Shown here: positions 47,054 to 57,505 of the stretch, piece after piece
Position numbering within the stretch: the first letter of the stretch is position 1
How the letters are laid out: each line of letters opens with the position of its first letter
Source: Cynocephalus volans
Lineage: Eukaryota > Chordata > Mammalia > Dermoptera > Cynocephalidae
Assembly (NCBI RefSeq): GCF_027409185.1
Contig: NC_084478.1
Location: 84,489,624-84,553,623 of the forward strand
DNA length: 64,000 nt
Reading direction: 5' to 3'
Translations under genes and position numbers: made by a program
Notes under the pieces: generated by a model
Told to the model about the DNA's origin: nothing
Database searches by the model: none
What the model saw: only the letters and a program-made list of their open reading frames with translations

Positions 47054-47056
<3 letters not shown>

Positions 47057-47384
47057 GCACGTTCAGTGTGAGCACAGTTAAGCAAAAGTAGCTTGTTTCC
47101 TTCCTCTCACCGCCAGCAGCAAATTGCTTGTGAAAAATGTTCATTTATTTATGGGTGTCTTAATGCATTTTCTTTGCTTGTGTGTTTTGCTGTTTGGTAT
47201 GTTATTTACTGTCTGTGTTTGTTTCTCAGGGTTATTTACCCTTTGCCTGTTACATGCGTTAGGAATATTTTTCTTTGAGAGAAACATAATTCTGTGGGGG
47301 ACATAAACATCTCACTCTTATTCTTCACTGGATCAAAAAAATATTGAGTAAAAACAGATGACGTCGGTAATATATATTTATTCA

Positions 47385-48530
47385 TTCAGCAGACATTCAG
47401 GGAGCACCTACTACAAGCCAGTCACTATAGGGATGAATTAGTGAACAATTGGACACACATTCTCAAAACAAAACCAACAACAAAACCCAGCAGCTTTGTA
47501 GAGCTGACCTTCTGGTGGGCAGAAACAAGCAAACAACCATAACAAGGAAAGAAGTATGTTAAAAGAAGAAAATGCATTCAAGAAAGAACAACAACAAAAA
47601 AAGCAGGGTAAATGAAAATTGTGTGTGTTTGGGCGGGGGTGGGGGTGGCATCTGAAATAAGATGTTTAGGGGTGAGCCACACTGAAAGATGACATTCAGT
47701 CCAAGACATGAGAGAGATGAGGGAGGTAACCATGCAGACATCTGGGGAAAGAATGCTCCAGGCAGAAAGAACAGAGTGCAAAAGCCCCTACTCTAGGAGC
47801 AACAAGGAGGTCCCCACAGCCAGAGAGGAATGAGAAAGGAGGAGAGGACTAAGAGATAAGGTAAGAGAGGTAACTAGTGCCCAAACCACGTACGGCCTCA
47901 CAGGCAATTGTAGAAATTCTCGATTTACCCTGAATGAAACGAGAGCTGTTGGTTTTGAGCAGAGGCATTATATGATCTGACCGTATGTTTTAACAGCATT
48001 ACTCTGGCTGCTAGATTATCAGTGGGGGCGACGGGGAGGGTGAAGCAGGGAAAGAGTCAGGAAACAATTCCCGTAATCCAGGGGAAAACCGATGGTGGCT
48101 TGGTACGGGGCAGTAGCAGTGGAGGTGGTGAGAAGTGGTCAGCTGTCAGATTCTGGATTTATTTTGACGAGAGAGCTCACAGGATTTCTGGACAGATGCA
48201 AAATGAGGGGTGAGTAAAAGGGCGGAGTGAAGGATCACCCTCAAGGCTATGCCATGAACGACTGGAAGGGTAAGAGTTGCTGTTACCTGCGACGGGGAAT
48301 ACTGCAGGTGAAGAAGGTTTATAAGGGAAGATGTGAGAGTTCAATCTTGGGCTTGTTAATTTGGGCTGACTCTTACGCAATTTTCTCAATGAATTCGAAA
48401 GGAAGGTCACCAATCAAGAGCGAGGGTGGGGGTGGGAGGGTGGAGGCAGTATTGAAGGCCTGAAGAGAGAAAAAAGGCTGTGAAATAGAAGGGAGGGCAG
48501 GGATGGAGGCATGAGAGAAATGAGTAGTTT
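47385..48530 (-). mobile_element. L2 LINE 3' portion, minus strand; crosses into the left palindrome arm
   Basis: Reverse L2 3' end at 47385 (ATTCATTCAGCAGACATTCA, then 'gagcacctactacaagccag'), followed by L2 body blocks: 'aatgctccaggcagaaagaa' (47753), 'attactctggctgctagatt' (47998) and 'gatggtggcttggtacgggg' (48091). The visible left palindrome arm starts within it at 48447. The inner 84 bp are mirrored at 63917-64000. Confidence 0.75.
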
Positions 48531-49244
48531 GATGATTTGGACTAAAAACCTGGCAGAAAGATGTTTTAGTTTAAATAGATAGAGATACTAGGTATTCCAA
48601 GATCGGGTAGTGTTCACTCTTTATGACCCAGTCAGAAAACTGTGGCTTTTGCTGGCCTTCCAGTCTCTGAACACAGGTTTGCTCTTGCTGGAGAGGGTGG
48701 CATGGATAGGTCCAAGTGAGGAAATAAGTTATCTGTGTTTACTCTTACTTCTTCAGTCATGCTGAAGAGGCACAGACAGGCCAAAGACATAATAGGATAG
48801 GACACACTCCATCCGGACTTCTGACTTATGCAAAACTGCACTTTGAGTTTTGCTTACAGAGAAAGAGCTCACGCAATTAGGTAATTTGACCCAAATCTGA
48901 AAGTGAGAGACAGGCCAGAAAGGGCATTCAGAGGATGAAAAGGGACAGCAGTAAGCCTCACTATCTTATATCCAATGGGACATGAGTAGGGGCTGGCTTA
49001 TGAACAAGTTCCAAAGCTCTGCTGGCCTGCTTGGTCCAAACTGCTGTATGGATATTTACACCTCCTCCAGAGTGCTTCATTCTAGACCCCGATGCCAGTA
49101 TTAAGGGACTAAGAGCCACGCTATATCTAGAAGAGGAAAGAAAGCTCTACCTATCGCCAGTCTAAGTATGTCAGACAGTGGGAATTTATACCCTTCCCTC
49201 AAACCGGAACTTCTTTTAAACCAGGCAAACACAGAAAATCTCTT

Positions 49245-49292
49245 GGGGGGGGGGGGGGGAGCGGGGAAGCGAGAGAGCGAGAGAGCGAGAGA
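49245..49292. repeat. G15 run and GCGAGAGA-type simple repeat (mirrored in the right arm)
   Basis: Fifteen G residues, then AGCGGGGAAGCG and three GAGAGAGC-type units. The right-arm counterpart has fourteen C residues. Confidence 0.9.
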
Positions 49293-51074
49293 GTATGTGT
49301 GTGTCTATGGATATGTATAAATACGTATGATGTATGGATGTTTCTTCCAGAAGGGGCCTCCCTCAAATCTTCTTACTTATGGGTTGGCTGATGGCAAATT
49401 ACATGCAGAGGTGGCTGAAACATACTTAAACTTGGGCCTATAAGCAAACCCCACACGCAGTGTATCAAACAAACTGTCTCCCCAATTTCCCAAGGAATTT
49501 GAAGCTGTGGCTGCAAAGCAGCCTCGAAAAGCGACTCCCACTTCCCCTCCGCCACTAACCTAAACCGAAGCCAGGTACCTGGGTCCGCAGGTGGAGAGGA
49601 AGCCTTCCCCACCAGTTCCTCAGTGAGTAGGAGATTATATCTAGGATCCCACTGATTCTGCTCAGATTCTACTCCTGCCTCTATGCAGTACACCAGGCAG
49701 TGTCCTCTTTCATGCCACCACCAGATGGAGATACTCTACCTCCCTTTTACCTGAGTTTCATTTGCCAGGGAGGCTGAACATTCCACAACAATTCTGATCC
49801 CTCCCCCACAGCTCCTGGCATCGCACAGAGAATCATACGGACGCTTCTGTCTGCCTGCACTGCTGTGAACTACAGCAGTGGCCAACCTGAGTTTCATGTA
49901 GCCACTGAACCTCAATGAGGACAATTTTAATACCTGACCATTGGTGGGCTGTATCCTGGTGGCGGCTACAAGAGCTACACTTTTGGATACTGGTTACCTC
50001 ACATATTCTACAGAGGTCTTAAAGGGCTGGAACCTATGAAGTTCTAATTTTAGAAACACTTCAGCCAAGAGGGCCGGGGATTTAAGGAGCAGCATCTCAC
50101 ACTCCTGTACTGTCTGGCCCAAAATAAGGATATCCTGAGGGCATACTACCTCCTCCTGGTGTACGTGTTACTTGTCACCCTCTCCACGAGGTTCGGGAAG
50201 ATAAAAGGGGCCATGGAGATGCCTGGGCACCCTTTCCATTCAACACAGCAGCCCTCCACCCCCACCCCTGCCACTGGTCAAATACAATCTGTTTTCTGCT
50301 TGTCCTCATTTGCCACAGATACAAGAAATGCACCCCAAACATTTTAAACGGTGAACAGGTAGCTTCCTAGCAAGCGATCTCATATGTCTTAGAAACCAGC
50401 AATGTGTGCTCTTTAGTTGGAGTTTCTTTAGCAACAAAGAACGTATGGCATTTTCCAAATACAAATTTCTTAGGGCTCCTACGCATACACATTTGGAGAG
50501 GCACACTGGCCTTCTTAATCAGTAGTTTGGTAATCAGATCATCCAAGTAGTTCACTCAGAACAAAGCAATCCCCTCCAATATTTCAGAAAATTATTTTAA
50601 GTTATTGAAGATGATCATGTGCTGCCGCTCCCCTTGGCCCAATTAGCACATCTCATCTCATTCAGGCAGAGAATACTCGGAGACCGCCCCTCAGCTCTCC
50701 TTCCACTCAAAAAAGAGAGCTTCCGAGTGAAATCTGTCGGGACTCAGCTTTTCTGGAATGATGCTCAGAAGGAGGGAACAGGGTCTGGCACTTGAGTTCT
50801 CTCTTTATCACCTTTATGTTCGGGCAAGTATTTGAAAAAGATAAACAGAGTGGGGGCAATTAAGAATCCTATAGCCTGCCCACTTTCAGAAATCAGGACT
50901 TTAAAGAGGCTAAAACTTCACTTAGTCAATAGCTCTGCTCACCTAAGACACACAATAGTGCGGTATAGCACAGAGCCTTGGCACTCAAAGTATGGTCCAC
51001 GGACCAGCCCATGAATCAGAACTCTGCATGCGATATATAAGCACATCAGAATTTGGAAAGTTCAGCTCCAGTGG

Positions 51075-51480
51075 TTAAGAGCTGGGGCACTGGCTAAAGC
51101 AGTGGTTCTCAAATTTGAGTGTTCATCAGAATCACCTGAAAGGTGTCTGAAAACACAGATGGCTGGGCCCTGACCCCAGAGTTTCTGATTCAGTAGGTCC
51201 GAGATTTGCATTTCTAACAATTTCCCAGGTGATGCTGATGCTGCTGGTCTGGGGACCTCACTTGCAGAAACACTGGGCTACAGACAACACTGGACTGAAA
51301 CCATGGCTGTATGTGTTTAATCTCAGGTAAATCGCTTAAACTTTCTAAGCCTTGGTTTCTTCATATGTAAATTGGAAATAATCAAAGTACCAGTGTTCCC
51401 ACGTTACTGTGAAGATTAAATGAGGGAATATGGAGAAAGCCCTGAATGGATACAGGCAATTATTATTATTTGTGGATCAG
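51075..51480 (+). mobile_element. MER5A-like hAT remnant followed by a MIR (left arm)
   Basis: Bases 51085-51290 show the MER5 blocks GTGGTTCTCAAATTTGAGTG, CATCAGAATCACCTGAAAGG, AGAGTTTCTGATTCAGTAGG and CCCAGGTGATGCTGATGCTG. Bases 51310-51480 show MIR blocks (AAGCCTTGGTTTCTTCATAT, CTGTGAAGATTAAATGAGGG). The mirrored copies are at 61167-61372 and 60977-61147. Confidence 0.82.
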
Positions 51481-53004
51481 AACATACTATGGCAGACATT
51501 TCATCCTCCTCTAACCTCCCCCTTCCCCTGTCTCTACAGGGAATTCTGTCCCCAAAATAATGTAGCTAAACTATATGCGAAGTACGGATAATCTTAAATC
51601 TCAGTATTCAACACACAGAGAACGAATCCTGTCAAGGCCCGTACTGGGAGAAAAGGCAGGGGCTGATCGTAGAAAGAACTGAAGTCACAGTCAACTGCAA
51701 CCTACCACCCAACACAACAGGGCAAAGCCTTGCCGCCGCCCTGGACTAAACCAACTGGGTGTCCTCGATATTCCAACTCAAGGCAAGTAGGTAGGTGCCT
51801 TCTAACAGGGCATCAGGAACTCTTTCCAGTCTCTACCTTATACTACAGCAACCCACCTGCCAGTCCCACCCTCTCCTGCCCACCCCCCCTTCCCCCACCT
51901 ACTTAGTCCATTCTCCTCGCTTCCGCTTCGTCTAGTTACACTTCTTTTGCCTCAGATCCGATTTTCTCAGGTCATTTGGTCAAGGATCCCTGGATATTAG
52001 CTTGGACTGTCAAACCCTGGATCTTATTATAGCCATTCTTTCAGGAGGCTTATTTTGGGGATCTCCCTTCACTGGGCACCCCGCACCTACAAAAGGAGAA
52101 CCACAGTTAGTGGTGGGTCTATAGCTTTTCAACTCCCCTCTTTCCTCCAGACCAGGCATGACTGAGAGGATCCTATTGCTGTCCACCAGAGAATATGCAT
52201 TTTTTCTTTTCTTTTCTTTTCTTCTAACTCAATGTATGAGGCTGTTATCATAGTTTCACCTTTATGCTGAGCCACAGGATTCCTTAAAATTTCACAGTCC
52301 TGGTCACTTGTGCCAATTCTATGAAGCCTCCAAAACTACGTAGGACATACTGTACTGTGGGGCCCATTCCAAACTCTTATCCAGAATTAAAATTCCACTG
52401 GCTTTCCACTGATAACTACTGGAGGTCCTCCTGTGACACACTCCTCCATTACAGCAAAGCAAAGCCCCATAGTGACCTAACCTGGAAGGATAAGATCCCA
52501 GGACCTCTAGAGAAAGGAGGCCAGAAGGGAACCAGGCTTCCTCACCCTCTGGACTCTTTGGAATTCAGTGGAAAGAGGCCTTTAACCTAGGTGCTCAAAA
52601 ACCCTAACCTAACAGCTTTTGTTGTCCACGCTGTAGTGCTGGCACTTCCCGATCCCACTAAGCCCTTCTATTGGAATTTTCCATTCTGATGCTACTTTTG
52701 AGAGTCTAGGAGCAACTGCAGGGAATGACGCAGCAAACATATCTATATTTTGTGGTAATCTAAATCTCTGTTAATAAGGCATGGGACAATGTAAAAACAG
52801 GAAGAAGCCTTCACCCTTATCAAGGTCATCAAAGCCTTGCAGGACCATTCCTACTGTCTTCGACTGTCATTTCTGGAAGAGGCCGAAGCTGACCACCTAG
52901 TCTCTCTAAATCGGTATACATCCACCGCATTTCTTTGTCATATCAACTCCGTTTTATTTCCTTACTACCACTTGTCACTCTCTGAAATTAAGTCGATAAT
53001 TTGC

Positions 53005-53165
53005 TTATTGTCTGTCTCCACCCACTAGAATGAATCGTCCCTGAGAACGGGGCCCTTGCGTCCTTATGTGTCTTGGGTCCCCAGGGTCTAAAACTGTGTC
53101 TGGTACGTAACGGATGCTCAACGAGTGAGTATTTGTTTCATGAGTGAACGGATGTATGGATGGCT
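53005..53165 (+). mobile_element. L2 3' end-like fragment (left arm)
   Basis: The plus strand carries 'ctggtacgtaacggatgctc' followed by 'aacgagtgagtatttgtttc', fitting a decayed L2 3' end, here on the plus strand. The mirror copy is at 59292-59452. A 113-codon frame over it (53005-53346) has no recognisable domain and partly overlaps this repeat. Confidence 0.55.
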
Positions 53166-53369
53166 GGGTGGATGACGCCCTTAGAAGGGGCTCCGGGGCT
53201 AGCTGGCTTTCTCTTTCTCCCACTCGAGCACCTAGGCCCTGACCCACAAAGTAAAGGAACCGGAGAAACTTCCCGCCAAATAGCTTTAAGGCAGAGAGGA
53301 CACACCTGGCTTGGGAATTCCGTACAGCCCTAATGTGCATGCCCACGCAGGACGCAGCGTGTCCATCTT

Positions 53370-53960
53370 CGCCTTACTCCTCGAGATGACTCTTAGAAAG
53401 GGTCCGAGGACTAACGTCTTCCTCCTCCTCACTCTCGTTCCTCCCAGTAATGTCCGCTACCACGGGAACAGAAGAAAGCGTCCACAAAATAAATTCAGGC
53501 GGTGGGTACGAAGGAGCGGGCCTAATCCCGTACAGCTCTGACAAACACGTCCACACTTCCCATCAGCCGCCGCGCTCCGTCCCCGGAGCGGACGCGCTTG
53601 AACACCGGGAACTTCCGGCTGCTGTTGCTGTGGTTTCGGGGGCGGAACCTCAGGAGACCGCCCGCCTGGCAACTGCAAATCAACTTCCGGGGCACCCCCC
53701 CTCGCTGCTTGGTGGGCTCCCTGCCCAGACTGCTGTCGCTTCCCCCTTTCCGTTTATCTTGTTCAGGTCCCTCACTGGACTACTCCGGGTCTAAAGAGCA
53801 GAAGTCGGGCGGCAAAGCGAATGGCCTCCCAGACCTTGTTCGGCGCTCGGTGAAAGTTTGGCCGTTTGGTGGCAGTATGAGTCCACAAAAGCGCTAGCTC
53901 CGCTCTTCCCCCGCCCTTCGCGTATAGAAAAACGCGCTGGAGAGTCAAAACAGACTACAG
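53370..53960. promoter_or_regulatory. CpG-rich promoter-like block, left arm
   Basis: A GC/CpG-rich island in AT-rich surroundings. It has CCGGAAGT ETS-type motifs on the minus strand at 53611-53618 and 53683-53690, a GGGGGCGG GC-box-like site near 53638, and many intact CpGs. No TATA box is convincing. Potential splice donors flank it, but direction is unresolved: the minus strand has GGAGTAAGG and CCAGGTGTGT sites left of it, and the plus strand has CTCGGTGAAAG near 53846. Most simply it is an unmethylated CpG-island promoter of an unidentified transcript, coding or not. The right arm has the same block at 58497-59087. Confidence 0.6.
53450..53794 (+). CDS. Hypothetical 114-codon frame in the CpG block (left arm), doubtful
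   Basis: An ATG-initiated frame with a purine at -3 encodes a 114-residue sequence starting MSATTGTEESVHKINSGGGY and ending SLTGLLRV. I recognise no domain, signal peptide or membrane segment. Its sequence is identical in the right arm (59007-58663, minus strand). It lies wholly in GC-rich promoter-like DNA, where chance open frames are common, and a donor-like GCG/GTGGGT near 53500 could end an exon after about 17 codons. A first coding exon is possible; a chance frame is more likely. Confidence 0.2.
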   Translation: MSATTGTEESVHKINSGGGYEGAGLIPYSSDKHVHTSHQPPRSVPGADALEHRELPAAVAVVSGAEPQETARLATANQLPGHPPSLLGGLPAQTAVASPFPFILFRSLTGLLRV

Positions 53961-54115
53961 AGGCACAGCTCTTTTGGGGGCTGCCTTGTGGCTCTCACTC
54001 TTTCTTTCCTTAAATCTCTGCGCCAATGCGATAGCCAGAAGAGTGACGGAAGAATTATTTTGAATGCGAGCTCCTTTGATTACTACCCTGCTCGTAAACT
54101 TCCGCGTGTCCGCAA

Positions 54116-54141
54116 TTTTTTTTTTTTTTTTTTTTTTTTTT
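54116..54141. repeat. T26 run, left arm (A27 in right arm)
   Basis: Twenty-six T residues follow CCGCAA. The mirror run at 58315-58341 has twenty-seven A residues, the innermost arm difference. Confidence 0.95.
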
Positions 54142-54179
54142 AATGACATAGTTCCAAGGCTCCTGCAGGGACTATTTTG

Positions 54180-54340
54180 TTTTTTTCTTGATTGTATTGA
54201 GTGTACATATTTGTGGGATACACAGTCGAATTTCAAATTCAATACACGTACACAATACGTGATGGTTAAATCAGGGTAGTAAGGAAATTCGTCATTATTA
54301 AGTTTAATCATTTATTTGTGATGAGAACATTCCATAATGT
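54180..54340 (-). mobile_element. L1 3' UTR fragment (left arm)
   Basis: 'ttgattgtattgagtgtaca' then TATTTGTGGGATACACAGTC is an antisense L1 3' UTR, as at 35190-35290. Mirrored at 58116-58276. Confidence 0.65.
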
Positions 54341-54623
54341 GGAGCTGTTAATCTTTTTCTTGGCGCCAATTGTCTAGCTCCAAGCCAACTGGGTCAATTG
54401 TTGAGCTAGGGCTGGGTCTGGAGCTCACAGACCCCTCAAGCCCATTCACAGACTGGGTCACAAACCCTTCATACACCAGGCTGGGTCACCAGACGCCTTC
54501 ACACAGGTCTATGAGCTAGGTGACAGGCCAAAATATCCTTGGAAGCCATAAGTTGAAAAGCATGGCTGCCCGGGCGGATGCCCAAGGCAGACAGACGCCT
54601 GCCCACCTGTTTCACTAAAACTC
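54340..54623. other. Inner end of the left arm, unassigned, GC-moderate
   Basis: Contains direct partial repeats of CTGGGTCAC with TTCACACAGG/TTCATACACC variants (54452-54510). It may be part of an LTR, which I could not confirm. The arm ends at CACTAAAACTC (54623), next to a (CT)n tract beginning about 54631. Confidence 0.45.
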
Positions 54624-54624
54624 G

Positions 54625-54630
<6 letters not shown>

Positions 54631-54669
<39 letters not shown>
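54631..54669. repeat. (CT)n microsatellite at the arm/spacer junction
   Basis: About 19 CT units start eight bases after the last arm base. Confidence 0.95.
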
Positions 54670-54672
<3 letters not shown>

Positions 54673-54678
54673 AAAACA

Positions 54679-54727
54679 AGAAAACAAGAATAGCGACAAA
54701 GGCTGGCATGCGCACTAGCTACACACA

Positions 54728-54774
<47 letters not shown>

Positions 54775-54854
54775 CGCTTACAATGGATGTGCTAAACCAC
54801 ACCCAATGGGACCTAGAAAACAAGAATAGCGACAAAGGCTGGCATGCGCACTAG

Positions 54855-54928
<74 letters not shown>

Positions 54929-54968
54929 CGCTTACAATGGATGTGCTAAACCACACCCAATGGGACCT
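54679..54968. repeat. Tandem duplication, each unit with a (CA)n tract
   Basis: Unit 1 (54679-54814, 136 bp) and unit 2 (54815-54968, 154 bp) share both flanks exactly: AGAAAACAAGAATAGCGACA at the start and CACACCCAATGGGACCT at the end. They differ mainly in the length of their internal CA tracts; unit 1 also has a CAAACA interruption. Confidence 0.95.
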
Positions 54969-55199
54969 AGGCGAGGGCCCTGACCAAACTATTCTATTTT
55001 CCCCACACATGACCTCTCTTCTAGCCATTTGATAACATGCATTAAATTAATTATATAAGCCTAAATCGATTGTAAAGCAATCGAACTTATTTTTCCTATC
55101 TAGTTGTTTTGTGTCCATTGTCCATCCTCTCACTATCCTTCCTCTGTTTCCCCTTTTTGCCTCTAATAACAGAAAGTTTGCTCTCATCATCTGAATGTT

Positions 55200-55445
55200 C
55201 TTTATTTAAACAATATTTATTTATTATATATGTATATATATTTTGCTCACCCATATAAGAGAGAACATGCGGTATTTCTCTTTTTGATCCTTAACACATT
55301 TCATGTTTAACTTAACACAGTTTTCTCCAACCTAATTCATGTTGCTGGGAATGGCAGAATTTTAGTCTTTTTTATACCTGAGTAGTATTCCATTGTGTAT
55401 ATATACAACCTTTTTTGTTATCCAGGTGTCCGTTGATTGACATTT
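55200..55445 (-). mobile_element. Older L1 3' end, left part, interrupted by a younger L1
   Basis: The antisense L1 ORF2 C-terminus and 3' UTR end at TTGATTGACATTT (55433-55445). The same L1 continues at 57016, after the inserted element. Confidence 0.85.
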
Positions 55446-57015
55446 TTTTAAAAATATTTTTTTTGGGGGGAAGTATTTATTTTATTTTCTTCCTTTTACA
55501 TGAACTAATTTCAGTTATGCATAAAAGTTATAGCAATAGTACATGAAGTTCCCATATACCCTTTACCCAAATTCCCCAGTTTTTTTTTCTTCAAAATTTT
55601 ATTTTGTCAATATACAATATTGTTGATTATTGTGGCCAATTACCGAAACCTCCCTCCCTCAAAACAATGTCCTTTCTGTTTGCTTTTCCTATCAACTTCA
55701 AGAAATTGTAATTGTTGTGTCTTCTTCTCTCCCCACCCTCCGCCCCCGGTTTTTTTGTGTATTTATTTATTTTTAGCTCCTACAAATAAGTGAGAACAGG
55801 TGATATTTCTCTTTCTGTGCCTGACATGTTTCACTTAATATAATTCTCTCTAGGTCCTTCCATGTTGTTGTAAATGGCAGTATTTCATTCTTTTTTATAG
55901 CTGAGTAGTATTCCATTGTGTAGATGTACCACATTATCTGTATCCACTCATCCGATGATGGACATTTGGGCTGGTTCCAACTCTTGGCTATTGTAAAGAG
56001 TGCTGCGATGAACACTGGGGAACAGGTATACATTCGAGTTGATGATTTCCATTCCTCTGGGTATATTCCCAGCAGTGGGATAGCTGGGTCATATGGTAGA
56101 TCTATCTGCAATTGTTTGAGGAACCTCCATACCATTTTCCATAGAGGCTGCACCAATTTGCAGTCCCACCAACAATGTATGAGAGTCCCTTTTTCTCCGC
56201 AACCTCGCCAGCATTTATCATTCAGAGACTTTTGGATTTTAGCCATCCTAACGAGTGAGATGGATTACAGTGTGGTTTTGATTTGCATTTCCCGAATGCT
56301 GAGTGATGTTCAGCATTTTTTAATATGTCTGTTAGCCATTCGTATATTTTCCTTTAAAAAATGCCTGTTTAGCTCTTTTGCCCATTTTTTAATTGGGTTG
56401 CTTGTTTTTTTCTTGTAAAGTTGTTTCAGTTCCTTGTATATTCTGGATATTAATCCTTTGTCCAATGCATATTTTGCAAATATTTTCTCCCACTCTGTTG
56501 GTTGTCTTTTAACTCTGTTAATTGTGTCTTTTGCTGTGCAGAAGCTTTTTAGTTTGCTATAATCCCATTTGTTTATTTTTCCTTTGGTTGCCCATGCTTT
56601 TGGGGTCATATTCATGAAGTCTCTGTCCAGTCCTACTTCCTGAAGTGTTTCTTCTATTTTTCCTTTAAGAAGTTTTATTGTTTCAGGGTGTATATTTAAT
56701 TCTTTAATCCATTTTGAGTTGATTTTGGTATGTGGTGAGAGGTATGGGTCTAGTTTCATTCTCCTGCATATGAATATTCAGTTCTCCCAGCACCATTTGC
56801 TGAAGAGGCAGTCTCCTCCCCAGTGTATAGGCTTGGTGCCTTTGTCAAAGATCAGAGGATGTAGGTGTGTGGGTTGATTTCTGGATTCTCTATTCTATTC
56901 CATTGATCAGTGGGTCTGTTTTTATGCCAGTATCATGCTGTTATGGTTAATATAACTTTGTAGTTTGGTTTAAAGTTAGGTAGTGTTATGTCTCCAACTT
57001 TATTATTATTATTTT
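55446..57015 (-). mobile_element. 5'-truncated LINE-1 with a probable 3' transduction, inserted in an older L1
   Basis: TTGATTGACATTT flanks both sides (55433-55445 and 57016-57028), a 13 bp target-site duplication. Reading leftwards, the ORF2 remnant runs from about 57000 to 55773 with two long frames (56759-56310 and 56246-55773; the latter has [18 protein letters not shown] and [17 protein letters not shown]). The 3' UTR then reaches its own A-rich end near 55579-55587. About 120 bp of unrelated sequence follows, with an AATAAA-type signal, before a second A-rich tail (complement of 55442-55460). Confidence 0.85.
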
Positions 57016-57505
57016 TTGATTGACATTTAGATTGGTTCCAACTCTTGGCTATTGTAATAGAGCTGTGATGAACATGGGAGTGCATGTATCCCTTTAACTT
57101 GATGATTTCCATTCCTTTGGCTGCATACCTGGAAGAGGGACTGTTGTGTCATATGGTGGTTCTAACTGTAGATGTTTGAGAAACCTCCATTCTGTTTTCC
57201 ATAATGGTTTCACCAATTTGCAGTCCCACCAACAGTGTAGGAGGGTTTCCCTTTCATTGCATTCTCACCAGCATTTGTTATTCTTTGTCTTCTTTATATT
57301 AGCCAGTCTAAGTGGGGTGAAATATCTCAATGTGGTTTTGATTTGCATTTCCCCCATGATTAGTGACATAGAGCATTTTTCCAAGTACCTTTTGGCCATT
57401 TGTATGTTTTCCTTAGAAAAATGTCTGTTCAGATACTTTGACAGTTTTTAAACAGATTTTTTTTTTCTATAAAGTTCTTTCGATTCCTCATATTTGCAGA
57501 CTAAA
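57016..57505 (-). mobile_element. Older L1, right part
   Basis: Continues the L1 of 55200-55445 ('gattggttccaactcttgg', 'ccaatttgcagtcccaccaa', 'atttgcatttcccccatgat' in antisense). The 101-codon plus-strand frame at 57146-57451 is its antisense shadow. Confidence 0.85.

Larger units (their letters stand above)
48447..54623. repeat. Left arm of a large palindrome (inverted repeat)
   Basis: The reverse complement of this segment is found at 57833-64000. Paired coordinates sum to 112456 near the centre, 112457 from about 54115 down to 50370, 112448 from 50360 down to about 49260, and 112447 beyond. Every frame I compared across the arms translates identically. Three length differences exist: T26 against A27 (54116-54141 / 58315-58341), a 9 bp block at 50361-50369 present only here, and G15 against C14 (49245-49259 / 63189-63202). 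The outer limit is unknown because the right arm runs off the window. Confidence 0.97.

Noticed and set aside
53450-53794. Identity of the 114-codon frame between arms as proof of a conserved gene
   Set aside because: All arm sequence is nearly identical, including repeats, so identity gives no evidence of coding selection.
55924-56418. 164-codon plus-strand frame in the spacer
   Set aside because: Antisense of the L1 ORF2 C-terminus at 56246-55773; not an independent gene.
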